From DASZIT01 sp036489495 (GTDB taxonomy: Bacteria > Actinomycetota > Acidimicrobiia > Acidimicrobiales > RAAP-2): a stretch of DNA of 33,298 bases. Below, piece by piece: positions 15,011 to 23,601 of this stretch. The position numbers and the translations under genes are program-made. Where the stretch lies: contig DASXFR010000102.1 in assembly GCA_036489495.1 (NCBI GenBank), forward strand, positions 1-33,298, written 5' to 3'. A model generated the notes under the pieces. It was not told the origin of the DNA. It saw only the letters and a list, made by a program, of their open reading frames with translations, and ran no database searches. The number at the start of each line of letters is the position of its first letter. The first letter of the stretch is position 1.

Positions 15011-16252
15011 CTAAGCGGCCTGCGGGTTTTCCAGCACCAGGGCGACCCCCTGGCCGGAGCCGACGCACACCCCGAGGATCCCGTAGCGGGCCTGTCGGAG
15101 CCGGAGCTCGGTGGCCAGGGTGAGGACGTAGCGGGTGCCGGACGAACCGAAGGGATGGCCGATGGCGACCGCCCCCCCGTTCGGGTTCAAGCGGTCGTCG
15201 GGGATCTCGAAGCCGTTGAGCTGCTTGGGCAGCTCGTGCAGCACCCCGAGGGCCTGGGCCGAGAATGCCTCATGGACCTCCCAGACATCGACGTCCTCGG
15301 GGGCCAGCTGCGCCCGTTCCAGCGCCTTCGGCATCGCGTAGGCGGGGGCGATTCCCATGATCTGGGGGTCGAGGGCGTAGGTGGCCGACGCCACCACCCG
15401 GGCCAGGGGCTCGATGCCGAGCTCGTCGGCGGCCTCCCCGCTGGCCAGCACCACCGCGCTGGCCCCGTCGCTGAGCGGCGACGAGTTCCCGGCGGTCATC
15501 TGGGTGGTGTTCGGCTGGGGCGGGAGGGCGGCCAGGGCCTCGGCGGTGGTGTCGCCTCTGATCATCTCGTCGTCCTTGAACGTGAAGCCCGGATGCTTGC
15601 GGGTCCCGGGGATCTCGACCGGGTGGATCTCCTTGGCCAGCCGGCCGGAGTCACGAGCCGCGGCGGCGTGCAGGTTCGACCGGAGGGCGAAAGCGTCGAT
15701 CTCCTCCCGGCTGAGCCCGTACTTGTCGGCGACGTTCTGGGCGGTTTCGATCATGGCGATGTAGGCGTTGCGGGCCAGCAGCGAGGGGTTGGGCGGGCCA
15801 CCGGCCCCGGCCCACATGGTGTCGAGCATGAAGATCGGCCCCCGGGGCATGAACGGAGCATCGCCTTTCATGTACGCCCATCCCGATCGGGACATCGACT
15901 CGACCCCGCCGGCGAGCCCGACGTTGATCTCGTCGCAGCGGATCCCGTGAGCGGTCTGGATGGCGCAGCTGAGGGACGAGGCGCAGAAGCGGTTGACGGT
16001 CACCGCCGGGACCGAGTCGGGAAACCCGGCCGACAGTGCCGCCCAGCGGGCGATGTCGCCCATGCCCTCGTGGGCGGGGTTCACGCAACCGGCGGCGATG
16101 TCGTCGATGCGCTCGAGCGGGACGCCGACCTGCTCGCAGGCCGCCACCATGGTCTGGCCGAGTAGGTCGTCGGTGCGGATGTGGGACAGGGAGCCCCCGT
16201 AGCGCCCAACCGGGGTCCGTACACCGCCGAGAATGAATGCGTTGGTTGCCAT
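15011..16252 (-). CDS. Thiolase (acetyl-CoA acyltransferase)
   Basis: A 413-residue thiolase. The nucleophilic Cys is C90 in TVNRFCASSL. The second-half motifs are GNSSPLSDGASAVVLAS, the NEAF-equivalent VHEAFSAQ, NPNGGAVAIGHPFGSSG with the catalytic His, and VCVGSGQGVALVLE with the second Cys. The HEAF variant is typical of beta-oxidation trifunctional beta-subunit-type thiolases, so fatty acid degradation is the likeliest role. The gene is followed after three bases by the sulfite-oxidase-like gene. That is an unusual partner, and the link may be only transcriptional. No hydratase/dehydrogenase partner is in the window. Confidence 0.95.
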   Translation of the reverse strand: MATNAFILGGVRTPVGRYGGSLSHIRTDDLLGQTMVAACEQVGVPLERIDDIAAGCVNPAHEGMGDIARWAALSAGFPDSVPAVTVNRFCASSLSCAIQTAHGIRCDEINVGLAGGVESMSRSGWAYMKGDAPFMPRGPIFMLDTMWAGAGGPPNPSLLARNAYIAMIETAQNVADKYGLSREEIDAFALRSNLHAAAARDSGRLAKEIHPVEIPGTRKHPGFTFKDDEMIRGDTTAEALAALPPQPNTTQMTAGNSSPLSDGASAVVLASGEAADELGIEPLARVVASATYALDPQIMGIAPAYAMPKALERAQLAPEDVDVWEVHEAFSAQALGVLHELPKQLNGFEIPDDRLNPNGGAVAIGHPFGSSGTRYVLTLATELRLRQARYGILGVCVGSGQGVALVLENPQAA

Positions 16253-16364
16253 GTCACCGTCCCTTTCGTGGGGTCCCCCGGCGCTGGACTCACCATAACG
16301 GCGTCACCCCCCGATCCGTTCGACTGCACTCGCCACCAGCTGAGGCGGTCTCCGCCCTCGGGTC

Positions 16365-16766
16365 TCACCCGGAGCGCTGCATGAAGGTGATGAGGTAGCC
16401 GAAGAACTGCTCGGGATCGAGGATGATCTGGTGGACTCCCGGCTCCTCGTATTCGTAGACGATCCGGTAGCCCTTCCCGAGCACATAGTCCCGGGCTTCG
16501 TCGATGTCGTCGACTTCCCACACCAGCGGACCGATGCCGCCCCGGCCCTTCTTCTCCAGCATCGCCATCTGCGGGCTGTCGGCGTGGGCCGGGCCGTAGA
16601 GCTCGAGCTTGTTGTTCCAGTCGGTGGTGGTCAAGACGTTCCCGTCGTTCACCAGACGCGGTGGTTCGAACGACGTGCCGAGCAGGTCGTTGAATTGTTC
16701 GACTGCCGCCGGCATGTCTTCGGGTGACAGCATCAGCTCGACCCGGTTGAATCCGAGGATCTTCAT
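16365..16766 (-). CDS. VOC superfamily protein (glyoxalase/dioxygenase-like)
   Basis: A 133-residue protein with two beta-alpha-beta-beta-beta modules. Module 1 runs from MKILGFNRVELMLSPEDM to KLELYGPAHAD. Module 2 runs from GIGPLVWEVDDIDEARDYV to HQIILDPEQFFGYLITF. It starts at ATG 16766 with GGAGATGCC immediately upstream. The superfamily covers glyoxalases, extradiol dioxygenases, epimerases and drug-binding proteins. Metal ligands cannot be assigned with certainty, so no reaction is proposed. A 112-base gap separates it from the thiolase, and it is divergent from the molybdenum unit. Confidence 0.85.
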   Translation of the reverse strand: MKILGFNRVELMLSPEDMPAAVEQFNDLLGTSFEPPRLVNDGNVLTTTDWNNKLELYGPAHADSPQMAMLEKKGRGGIGPLVWEVDDIDEARDYVLGKGYRIVYEYEEPGVHQIILDPEQFFGYLITFMQRSG

Positions 16767-16908
16767 GGCATCTCCTTCGAGGGGCCCAAGGGCACGACGA
16801 CAACACCGAGAACGGACGCCCCGCCCTCGTTGCCGTCGTGGGGTTCCATCGGACCATAGTAACTACAATGGAGCCAATCGGGAGGGGCAGCTCGGTATCA
16901 TCGAAATC

Positions 16909-17133
16909 ATGCCGATGGACGCTCCGCAGTGGCTCCGGGAGTTCGCCGCCCAGATCGGAACCGACCCGCCGTCCGAAGCCGAGATCGAGACGCTGCTGGC
17001 GCTGGCCGGAGTGGCCGCCCACGCCTCGGAGCGCACCGCCGCTCCCATCACCTGCTGGCTGACCGCCCGTGCCGGCCTCGCGCCAGAGCGGGCGCTCGAG
17101 CTGGCTCGCGAGCTCTCCCAGTTGTCGTCGTGA
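16909..17133 (+). CDS. DUF6457 domain small protein, partner of MobA
   Basis: A 74-residue protein matching the DUF6457 pattern: DAPQWLREFAAQIGTDPPSE, then IETLLALAGVAAHASERTAA, then PITCWLTARAGL. The domain is found in actinobacteria next to MobA or fused to it, so a role in molybdenum cofactor nucleotide attachment is inferred from position. The protein is all-helical in appearance with no catalytic motif. Start is ATG 16909 (or ATG 16915); the only purine-rich stretch, GGGAGGGG, is rather far upstream. A -10-like TACAAT lies at 16864-16869. The stop overlaps the GTG start of mobA. Confidence 0.85.
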   Translation: MPMDAPQWLREFAAQIGTDPPSEAEIETLLALAGVAAHASERTAAPITCWLTARAGLAPERALELARELSQLSS

Positions 17134-17756
17134 ACGGGGTCGCCGGGTTGCTGCTCTCGGGAGGGGCCAGCCGGCGCATGGGTTTCGACAAGGCATCGAT
17201 CCGGGTGGACGGCCGGCCGGCGGCGGCGCGGGCAGCCTCCCTCCTGTCGTCGGTTGCCGACCCGGTGTGGGAGGTCGGCCCGAGCCATTGCCGGCTGCCC
17301 CACGTCCGCGAGGACCCACCCGGCTCGGGCCCGGTCGGGGCGGTGGCTGCCGGGTGGAAGGCCCTGACCGCCGCCGGCCACCGGGGGCCGGTCCTGGTGC
17401 TGGCCTGCGACCTGCCCCTGATGACCACCGAGCTCCTGCAATGGCTGGCCGAGGTGCCCACCGAGTCCACGGTGATCCCGCGAGTCGACGGCCGGGCCCA
17501 ACCGCTGTGTGCCCGCTGGTCGGCCGCTGACCTGCACCGGCTGGTTGAATTCTTCGATTCTGGGTATCGCGCCTTCAAGACCATGTACGACAAATTGGAC
17601 ATCGCCTGGGTGGACGACCGGGAGTGGGGCGCTGCCGCCTCGGCCCGGACGTTCAGCGACGCTGACGCTCCCGAGGACCTCGAACGGCTGGGGATCATCT
17701 GGAAGGGCGGCGGGGCGAAGACTGCCTCGGCGGGCCGGAGCGTCGGGCGGGGATGA
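17130..17756 (+). CDS. mobA: Molybdenum cofactor guanylyltransferase
   Basis: A 208-residue nucleotidyltransferase that links GMP to molybdopterin to form MGD. The N-terminal GTP-binding signature is GLLLSGGASRRMGFDKA. VLACDLPLM is the metal-binding region, and RVDGRAQPLCARW with the later AFKTMYDKL are family-typical. Start GTG 17130 overlaps the DUF6457 stop as GTGA; longer in-frame readings would cover the whole DUF6457 gene. The stop overlaps the ATG of moeA. MGD is needed by the FdhF-type enzyme at the end of this unit but not by the sulfite-oxidase-like protein at 14405. Confidence 0.94.
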   Translation: MNGVAGLLLSGGASRRMGFDKASIRVDGRPAAARAASLLSSVADPVWEVGPSHCRLPHVREDPPGSGPVGAVAAGWKALTAAGHRGPVLVLACDLPLMTTELLQWLAEVPTESTVIPRVDGRAQPLCARWSAADLHRLVEFFDSGYRAFKTMYDKLDIAWVDDREWGAAASARTFSDADAPEDLERLGIIWKGGGAKTASAGRSVGRG

Positions 17757-19045
17757 TCACCCTCGACGAGGCCCGCGGCTACGTCCTCGACGGTTGCCAT
17801 TCGCTGGCTCCGCAGGAGCTCGGCATCGACGAGGCGGTCGGCTGCGTGCTGGCCGAGTCCATCGTCTCCAATGTCCCCGTCCCACCCTTCGACAACTCGG
17901 CCGTCGACGGTTTCGCCTTCCGCCACCGGGCCGCCGACGAGAACCCGGCCCGACTGGTCGTCGTCGACCAGGTGATGGCCGGGGGCCACTCGGATCGTCC
18001 GGCGCAACCGGGGGAGGCGGTCCGGATCATGACCGGGGCACCGATGCCGCCGGGGACCGACACCGTCTGCATGCTCGAGCATGCCGACCCCGACCCGGCG
18101 GGAACCACGGTGGTCATCGCCCGTCGGATGCCGAGGGGCACCAACGTCAGGCACACCGGCGAGGACGTGTCGGCCGGCGAGAAGGTGCTGGCGGCCGGAT
18201 CGGTGGTCGGGCCCGTCCAGGTCGGGGTCCTGGCCAGTGTGGGACGCCAGTGGGTCCGGGTGCATCCGCGGCCCCGGGTCGGGGTGCTGTCCACCGGGGA
18301 TGAGCTCCACGAGGGGCCCGACCCGTTGGGTCCCGGCGGGATCCGGGACTCGAACCGCCACCTCCTGCTGGCCCAGGTGGCCATGGCCGGCGGACAACCG
18401 GTCGACCTCGGGATCGTGGGTGACGACATCGAGGTGATCACCGCTGCGCTGTTCGCCGGCGCCGGCGCCTGCGATGCCCTGGTGGTCAGTGGCGGGGTCA
18501 GCGTCGGTGATCGGGATCTGGTGAAGCTGGCCTTGCAGGCCCTGGCCGGCGGAGACATGCGCGCGATGCAGGTGGCCATCAAGCCGGCCAAGCCTCTCGC
18601 CTTCGGGAACCTGGCCGGCACCCAGGTGCCGGTGTTCGGGCTTCCCGGCAATCCGGTCTCGGCCATGGTGAGCTTCGAGCTGTTCGCCCGACCCGGCCTG
18701 CGCCGGCTGGCCGGCCACCGCCGGATCAATCGCCCGGTGGTCGTCGGCCGGGCCGCCTACGACTTCCGGCGACGGCCGGACGGGAAGGTCCACGTGCAAC
18801 CGGTCACCGCCGCCCGGGCCGACGACGGCCTGGTGTGGGCGGCGTCGATCGAGGGCACCGGTTCGCACCGGCTGAGCGCCATGGCCAATGCCAATGCCCT
18901 GGCGGTCGTGGGTGACGGCGACGGCATCCGGGAGGGTGACCCCATCGACCTCTGGCTGCTCGACCCCGACGGGGTGACCGGTGACCGGGACCAGTGCTGG
19001 GAACTGGGTGGGGACCGGTCGCCCGTCACCGCCCCGGTGCGATGA
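17753..19045 (+). CDS. moeA: Molybdopterin molybdenumtransferase
   Basis: A 430-residue enzyme that inserts molybdate into adenylated molybdopterin. Signatures: PPFDNSAVDGFAFRH near residue 43, RIMTGAPMPPGTDTV, RVGVLSTGDEL, SGGVSVGDRDLVK, IKPAKPLAFG and LPGNPVSAMVSFELF, followed by the C-terminal beta-barrel domain IV. It is somewhat longer than the roughly 400-residue family norm because of a C-terminal extension after WLLDPDG. Start ATG 17753 overlaps the mobA stop (ATGA), and the stop overlaps the fdhD start in the same way. That is strict translational coupling across three genes. Confidence 0.96.
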   Translation: MITLDEARGYVLDGCHSLAPQELGIDEAVGCVLAESIVSNVPVPPFDNSAVDGFAFRHRAADENPARLVVVDQVMAGGHSDRPAQPGEAVRIMTGAPMPPGTDTVCMLEHADPDPAGTTVVIARRMPRGTNVRHTGEDVSAGEKVLAAGSVVGPVQVGVLASVGRQWVRVHPRPRVGVLSTGDELHEGPDPLGPGGIRDSNRHLLLAQVAMAGGQPVDLGIVGDDIEVITAALFAGAGACDALVVSGGVSVGDRDLVKLALQALAGGDMRAMQVAIKPAKPLAFGNLAGTQVPVFGLPGNPVSAMVSFELFARPGLRRLAGHRRINRPVVVGRAAYDFRRRPDGKVHVQPVTAARADDGLVWAASIEGTGSHRLSAMANANALAVVGDGDGIREGDPIDLWLLDPDGVTGDRDQCWELGGDRSPVTAPVR

Positions 19046-19893
19046 GCCCGGTCACCGCCAGCCGACTGGTGCAACGGGTGAGCGTCGGGGCCCCGCCGGT
19101 GCGCCGGCCCGACGCCCTGGCCGTCGAGGAGCCGCTCGAGCTCCGGGTCGGCGGCCGCTCCCTGGCCGTCACCATGCGCACCCCGGGCGCCGACTTCGAC
19201 CTGGCCGCCGGGTTCCTGGTCAGCGAGGCGGTGATCACCGGACCCGACCAGCTGGCCCGGATGACCTACTGCACCGGGACCGACGTGGACGACAGCAACC
19301 GGTACAACGTGCTGGACATCACCCTGGGCCGGGGGGTGGCCCCTCCCGATGCCGGCGTGGCCCGGGCCTTCTTCACCGCCAGCTCCTGCGGCTTGTGCGG
19401 GAAGGCCAGCATCGACGCGGTCCGCACCCGATCGGCCTTCTCCGTCCGGGACAACCGGCTGCGGATCACCCCTCGCTGGTTGGCCTCCCTCCCCGGCCGT
19501 CTGCGGGCGGCCCAGGAGATGTTCGAGAAGACCGGTGGCCTGCACGCCGCCGCGTTGTTCGACGGGGAAGGCGACGATTTACTGGTGGTGCGGGAGGACG
19601 TCGGTCGACACAACGCGGTCGACAAGGTGATCGGCTGGGCGTTGCGCGAGGGTCGGTTGCCTCTCCGCGGCACCGTGCTGATGGTGTCGGGGCGGGCGTC
19701 GTTCGAGCTCACCCAGAAGGCGCTGATGGCCGGGGTGCCGGTACTGGCGGCCGTCTCGGCGCCGTCGTCGCTGGCCGTCGACCTGGCCGAGGAGTCCGGC
19801 ATGACCCTGGTCGGCTTCCTGCGGGATCCTTCGATGGTCGTCTACACCGGACTTCAGCGGGTGTCGCCCGAACCCGGCGGGGACCGAAGCTAG
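19042..19893 (+). CDS. fdhD: Formate dehydrogenase accessory sulfurtransferase FdhD
   Basis: A 283-residue protein that passes sulfur from a cysteine desulfurase to the Mo-bisMGD cofactor before insertion into the target enzyme. The sulfur-carrying Cys pair is C116/C119 in SSCGLCGKAS. Other signatures are VREDVGRHNAVDKVIGWAL, SGRASFELTQKALMAGVPVL and APSSLAVDLAEESGMTL. Start ATG 19042 overlaps the moeA stop. The client is almost certainly the FdhF/YdeP-type oxidoreductase beginning 52 bases downstream. Confidence 0.96.
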   Translation: MSPVTASRLVQRVSVGAPPVRRPDALAVEEPLELRVGGRSLAVTMRTPGADFDLAAGFLVSEAVITGPDQLARMTYCTGTDVDDSNRYNVLDITLGRGVAPPDAGVARAFFTASSCGLCGKASIDAVRTRSAFSVRDNRLRITPRWLASLPGRLRAAQEMFEKTGGLHAAALFDGEGDDLLVVREDVGRHNAVDKVIGWALREGRLPLRGTVLMVSGRASFELTQKALMAGVPVLAAVSAPSSLAVDLAEESGMTLVGFLRDPSMVVYTGLQRVSPEPGGDRS

Positions 19894-19945
19894 ATGCCGC
19901 GACCCCAGCCGATCGACCGGCCCGCAACGAGCCGGAGGCGGGGAC

Positions 19946-22258
19946 GTGGCGCGTAAGCCGCTGAAGGACGATGTCACCGAAGCCGGTCTGACCGTCGGCA
20001 AGCCGGAGACCTGGGCGGCCGGGGTGCCTGGCGTCGCCCATTCGCTCATCCAGGCCTACGAGGAGATGGGGGTGCGCCGCAGTGCGGTGACCCTGCGGGC
20101 CATCAACCAGAAGGACGGGTTCGACTGCATGTCCTGTGCCTGGCCGGATCCGCCGGATCGGAAGATGGCGGAGTTCTGCGAAAACGGGGCCAAGGCGGTG
20201 GCCTGGGAGGCGGACCGCCGGCGGATCCCGTCCTCGTTCTGGGACGAGCACAGCCTCACCTCCCTCCAGGGTCGCAGCGAGTACTGGATGGGCCAGCAGG
20301 GAAGGCTGGTCGAGCCGGTCTACAAGCCGGCCGGGTCCGATCACTACCGGCCGGTCAGCTGGGACGAGGCGTTCTCGATCGTGGCCGATGAGCTCCACGC
20401 GCTGAGCTCTCCGAACCAGGCCACCTTCTACACCTCGGGTCGGACCAGCAACGAGGCGGCCTACGTCTACCAGCTGTTCGTCCGGGCCTTCGGCACCAAC
20501 AATCTGCCCGACTGCTCGAACATGTGCCACGAGTCGACCAGCGTGTCGTTGGCCGAGACCATCGGCATCGGCAAGGCGACGGTCAGCTATGAGGATTTCC
20601 TCCAGGCCGATCTGATCATCATCATGGGCCAGAACCCCGGGACCAATCATCCGAGGATGCTCACCGCCCTGGAGGAAGCCAAGCAGGGCGGCGCCACCAT
20701 CGTGGCGGTGAACCCCCTCCCCGAACCCGGGCTGCTGCGGTTCAAGAACCCCCAAAAGGTCAGTGGGATCATCGGATCTGGCACCCCCCTGGCCGACCAG
20801 TTTCTGCAGATCCGCCTGGGCGGGGACATGGCGCTGCTGCAAGCGGTGTCGGCCCGGGTGCTGGCCGCCGAGGATGCCGCCCCCGGCACCGTCCTCGATC
20901 GCGCCTTCCTCGACGAGTACTGCGACGGTCTCGAGGCGTTCCGGGCCCACCTCCAAGGGCTGGACCCGTCGGCGGTGCTGGCCGCCACCGGATTGACGAG
21001 CCGGGAGATCGACGCCTTTGCCGACCGCTACATCCGGGCCGATCGGGTCATCGTCTGCTGGGCCATGGGCCTCACCCAGCACCGCCAGGCGGTGCCCACC
21101 ATCGCCGAGATCGTCAATCTGCTGTTGCTGCGGGGGAACATCGGCCGCCCCGGCGCCGGCGCCTGTCCGGTCCGCGGGCACAGCAACGTCCAGGGCGATC
21201 GGACCATGGGGATCTGGGAGTCACCCAAGCCGGAGTTCCTCGACGGGTTGGAAGTGGAGTTCGGCCTGCCGATGCCACGGGAGAACGGCTTCGACGTGGT
21301 GAACTCGATCCGGCGGATGCGCGACGGCGACGTCCGGGTGTTCGTCGGCCTGGGCGGCAACTTCATCAGCGCGGTGTCGGACACCTCCGTCGCCGAACAT
21401 GCCATCCGCCGCACCCGGCTGTCCGTGCAGGTCTCCACCAAGCTCAACCGGTCCCACGTCGTCACCGGGGAGAGCGCGATGATCCTGCCCACCCTGGGCC
21501 GGACCGAGATCGACGTGCAGGCAAGCGGGCCCCAGTTCGTCAGTGTCGAGGACACCGTCTGCATGGTGCACCCCTCCACCGGCCGCCTCCAGCCAGCCGG
21601 CCCGGATCTGCTCAGCGAAGTCGCCATCGTCTGCCGGTTGGCCCGGGCGACCCTCGGCGACCGGGTGGCCATCGACTGGATGGGCATGGCCCGGGACTAC
21701 GACGTGATCCGGGATCACATCTCCCGGACGGTCGCCGGTCACCAGGACTACAACACCCGGATCCGGGCCGAGGGCGGGTTCATGCTCTACCACCCGGCCC
21801 GCGACGACCGGCGCTTCGAGACCGACACCGGCAAGGCCCACCTCACCGTCAATGGGCTCGAACCGCTGACCTGCCCGCCGGGACGCCTGCTCCTCCAGAC
21901 CATCCGTAGCCACGATCAGTTCAACACCACCATCTACGGCCTCGACGACCGCTACCGGGGAGTCCGGAACGGCCGGCGGGTGGTGTTCGTCAATCCCGAC
22001 GACCTCGCCGAGCTCGGCATCCCCGACGGCGAGTGCGTCGACCTCCACAGCGAGTGGAGCGACGGGGTGGACCGGGTGGTCGAGCAGTTCCGGGTGGTGT
22101 CGTTCCCGACCGCCCGCGGCTGCGCAGCCGCCTACTTCCCGGAAGCCAACGGCCTGGTCCCGTTGGACAGCACCGCGGAGAAGAGCAACACACCGACCTC
22201 CAAGGCGGTGGTGGTGCGGCTGGAGCCGGCCCGGGTGCACGTGATCGCCGACGGCTAG
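19946..22258 (+). CDS. FdhF/YdeP family molybdopterin oxidoreductase (formate dehydrogenase alpha-like)
   Basis: A 770-residue Mo-bisMGD enzyme of the DMSO-reductase superfamily, YdeP branch. The N-terminal Cys motif FDCMSCAWPDP (C61, C64) with C78 replaces the usual four-Cys iron-sulfur motif of formate dehydrogenases. The putative Mo ligand is C194 in SNMCHESTSVSL, aligned with the SeCys-His of E. coli FdhF; it is an ordinary Cys codon here. Cofactor-binding parts are LIIIMGQNPGTNHPRM, WAMGLTQHRQAVPTI, LLLLRGNIGRPGAG, and the C-terminal molydopterin-dinucleotide domain with RSHDQFNTTIYGLDDRYRG. There is no Tat signal, so it is cytosolic. No NAD- or quinone-coupling subunit lies nearby, and the electron acceptor and even the substrate are unknown. 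Start is GTG 19946 with GGAGG upstream. It closes the molybdenum unit. Confidence 0.93.
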   Translation: MARKPLKDDVTEAGLTVGKPETWAAGVPGVAHSLIQAYEEMGVRRSAVTLRAINQKDGFDCMSCAWPDPPDRKMAEFCENGAKAVAWEADRRRIPSSFWDEHSLTSLQGRSEYWMGQQGRLVEPVYKPAGSDHYRPVSWDEAFSIVADELHALSSPNQATFYTSGRTSNEAAYVYQLFVRAFGTNNLPDCSNMCHESTSVSLAETIGIGKATVSYEDFLQADLIIIMGQNPGTNHPRMLTALEEAKQGGATIVAVNPLPEPGLLRFKNPQKVSGIIGSGTPLADQFLQIRLGGDMALLQAVSARVLAAEDAAPGTVLDRAFLDEYCDGLEAFRAHLQGLDPSAVLAATGLTSREIDAFADRYIRADRVIVCWAMGLTQHRQAVPTIAEIVNLLLLRGNIGRPGAGACPVRGHSNVQGDRTMGIWESPKPEFLDGLEVEFGLPMPRENGFDVVNSIRRMRDGDVRVFVGLGGNFISAVSDTSVAEHAIRRTRLSVQVSTKLNRSHVVTGESAMILPTLGRTEIDVQASGPQFVSVEDTVCMVHPSTGRLQPAGPDLLSEVAIVCRLARATLGDRVAIDWMGMARDYDVIRDHISRTVAGHQDYNTRIRAEGGFMLYHPARDDRRFETDTGKAHLTVNGLEPLTCPPGRLLLQTIRSHDQFNTTIYGLDDRYRGVRNGRRVVFVNPDDLAELGIPDGECVDLHSEWSDGVDRVVEQFRVVSFPTARGCAAAYFPEANGLVPLDSTAEKSNTPTSKAVVVRLEPARVHVIADG

Positions 22259-22263
22259 CGTTA

Positions 22264-22284
22264 TGGCCACCAACTTGGTGGCCA
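22264..22284 (+). terminator. Perfect 8-bp hairpin after the FdhF-type gene
   Basis: TGGCCACC (22264-22271), loop AACTT, GGTGGCCA (22277-22284) lie five bases after the stop of the molybdopterin oxidoreductase and 25 bases before the next start. No U-tract follows, so it is either a weak or factor-assisted terminator or a processing element that separates the molybdenum unit from the DUF445 pair. Confidence 0.5.
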
Positions 22285-22309
22285 ACGTCGGGAGGGTGAT
22301 TCGATCTCC

Positions 22310-23599
22310 ATGCTCGCCCTAGAGTTCAATCGCCACTTCTACATCGCCCTCGCCACCATCCCGCTGTTCACCGGAGCGATCGGGTACATCACCAACTGGT
22401 CCGGGGTGGTGATGATCTTCAACCCGATCCGATTTCACGGGACGAGAATTCCCGGCCTGAAGCTCATCTATCCGATCCTGCCTCGCCGGGTCCAGGTCGT
22501 TCCCGCCATTTCGAAGGATGGCCGGTTCGGATGGCAGGGAATCATCCCGTCCAGAGTCGACAAGATGGCCAGCATCTCCGTCGACAAGGCGCTGGCCAAG
22601 GTCGGGAGCATCTCGGATTTCTACCAGCAGCTGGAGCCGGACAAGATCGCCGACCACCTGGTGGCCACCGCCCAGGGCGAAATCCGTGACGTGGTGGAAC
22701 GGATCATGGAACGCGAGCACCCACAGCTCTGGCGAGACCTGCCGCCGACGATGAAAGAGGCCGTGCACTCCCGGGTCCAACAGGAGCTCCCGACCATCGT
22801 CCGGGGGATCACCCAGGAGATCGGCGACCACATCGATCAGCTCATCGACGCCAAGTTGATGGTCATCAGCTACTTCCAGGCGCATCCGGAGATGATGAAC
22901 GACATGTTCCAGCAAGTCGGGAAGAAGGAGCTGCGATTCATCCAGAACTTCGGCTTCTATCTCGGCGTCCCCCTCGGCATCATCATGGTCTTCATCGTCC
23001 AGGCGTTCCCGCACTGGTGGGTGCTCCCGATCGGCGGGGTCATCATCGGCTACACCGTCAACTACATCGGCATCACTATGATCTTCGAGCCCATCTTTCC
23101 CCGGAAGGTCGGGCCGCTGACCATCCAAGGGCTGTTCCTCAAGCGGCAACCCGAAGTCAGTGATGTCTTCGCCAGGATCATCTCCGAGCAGGTCATCAAC
23201 TTGCAGAATGTCGGTCACGAGCTGCTCTACGGCCCACGGTCCGACCGCACCCGTCAGATGCTCGAGGACATCCTCCGGCCGGCCGTCGACCGGGCGATCG
23301 GTCCCGCCCAGGGCGCGCTCCGGGTGGCCATCGGGAGCCGGGAATACGATCGGATCCGGTCATCGATGGCCTCGGAGGCGATGGAGTTCTCGTCGGTCTT
23401 CGACGACGAGCAATTCGGGCGGGAGCAGTCGAAGAAGATCTACGACTTCGTGGCCAAACAGATGCGCAAGCTACCGGAAGACGATTTCAGTGAGCTGCTC
23501 CGTTCCGCCATCAAGCAGGACGAATGGTTGCTGTTCCTCCACGGCGCCGTGCTCGGGTTTGGCGCCGGCCTCCTCCACCTGGCGTTGTTCGGGGTGTGA
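22310..23599 (+). CDS. DUF445 family membrane protein
   Basis: A 429-residue protein of the DUF445/YheB type. An N-terminal hydrophobic segment with the family motif GAIGYITNWSGVVMIFNPIR is followed by a long helical domain (about 75-215). A central hairpin of two membrane segments (PLGIIMVFIVQAFPHWWVLP and IGGVIIGYTVNYIGITMIFE) then leads to the family repeat of that motif. A second helical domain and a final C-terminal membrane helix (HGAVLGFGAGLLHLALFGV) complete it. The N- and mid-protein G-Y-x-x-N motifs look like an internal duplication. Function unknown. The downstream Abi-alpha-like gene starts two bases after the stop, so they form one unit. GGGAGG lies 13 bases before the ATG. Confidence 0.88.
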   Translation: MLALEFNRHFYIALATIPLFTGAIGYITNWSGVVMIFNPIRFHGTRIPGLKLIYPILPRRVQVVPAISKDGRFGWQGIIPSRVDKMASISVDKALAKVGSISDFYQQLEPDKIADHLVATAQGEIRDVVERIMEREHPQLWRDLPPTMKEAVHSRVQQELPTIVRGITQEIGDHIDQLIDAKLMVISYFQAHPEMMNDMFQQVGKKELRFIQNFGFYLGVPLGIIMVFIVQAFPHWWVLPIGGVIIGYTVNYIGITMIFEPIFPRKVGPLTIQGLFLKRQPEVSDVFARIISEQVINLQNVGHELLYGPRSDRTRQMLEDILRPAVDRAIGPAQGALRVAIGSREYDRIRSSMASEAMEFSSVFDDEQFGREQSKKIYDFVAKQMRKLPEDDFSELLRSAIKQDEWLLFLHGAVLGFGAGLLHLALFGV

Positions 23600-23601
23600 G
23601 G

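Noticed and set aside
14324..16165. Plus-strand open frame of about 610 codons antisense to thiolase and the sulfite-oxidase-like gene
   Set aside because: It is the mirror of well-supported minus-strand genes, with low-complexity Gly/Val/Arg/His composition and no domain.
17048..18868. Minus-strand open frame of about 600 codons antisense to mobA and moeA
   Set aside because: Both plus-strand genes have full catalytic signatures and coupled starts; the antisense reading has none.
20571..20580. Selenocysteine codon in the FdhF-type enzyme
   Set aside because: The position aligned with the SeCys of E. coli FdhF is an ordinary Cys codon (C194 in MCHE), and there is no in-frame TGA in the gene.
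19709..21181. Minus-strand open frame of 490 codons opposite fdhD and the FdhF-type gene
   Set aside because: Shadow of strong coding sequence; no recognisable protein features.
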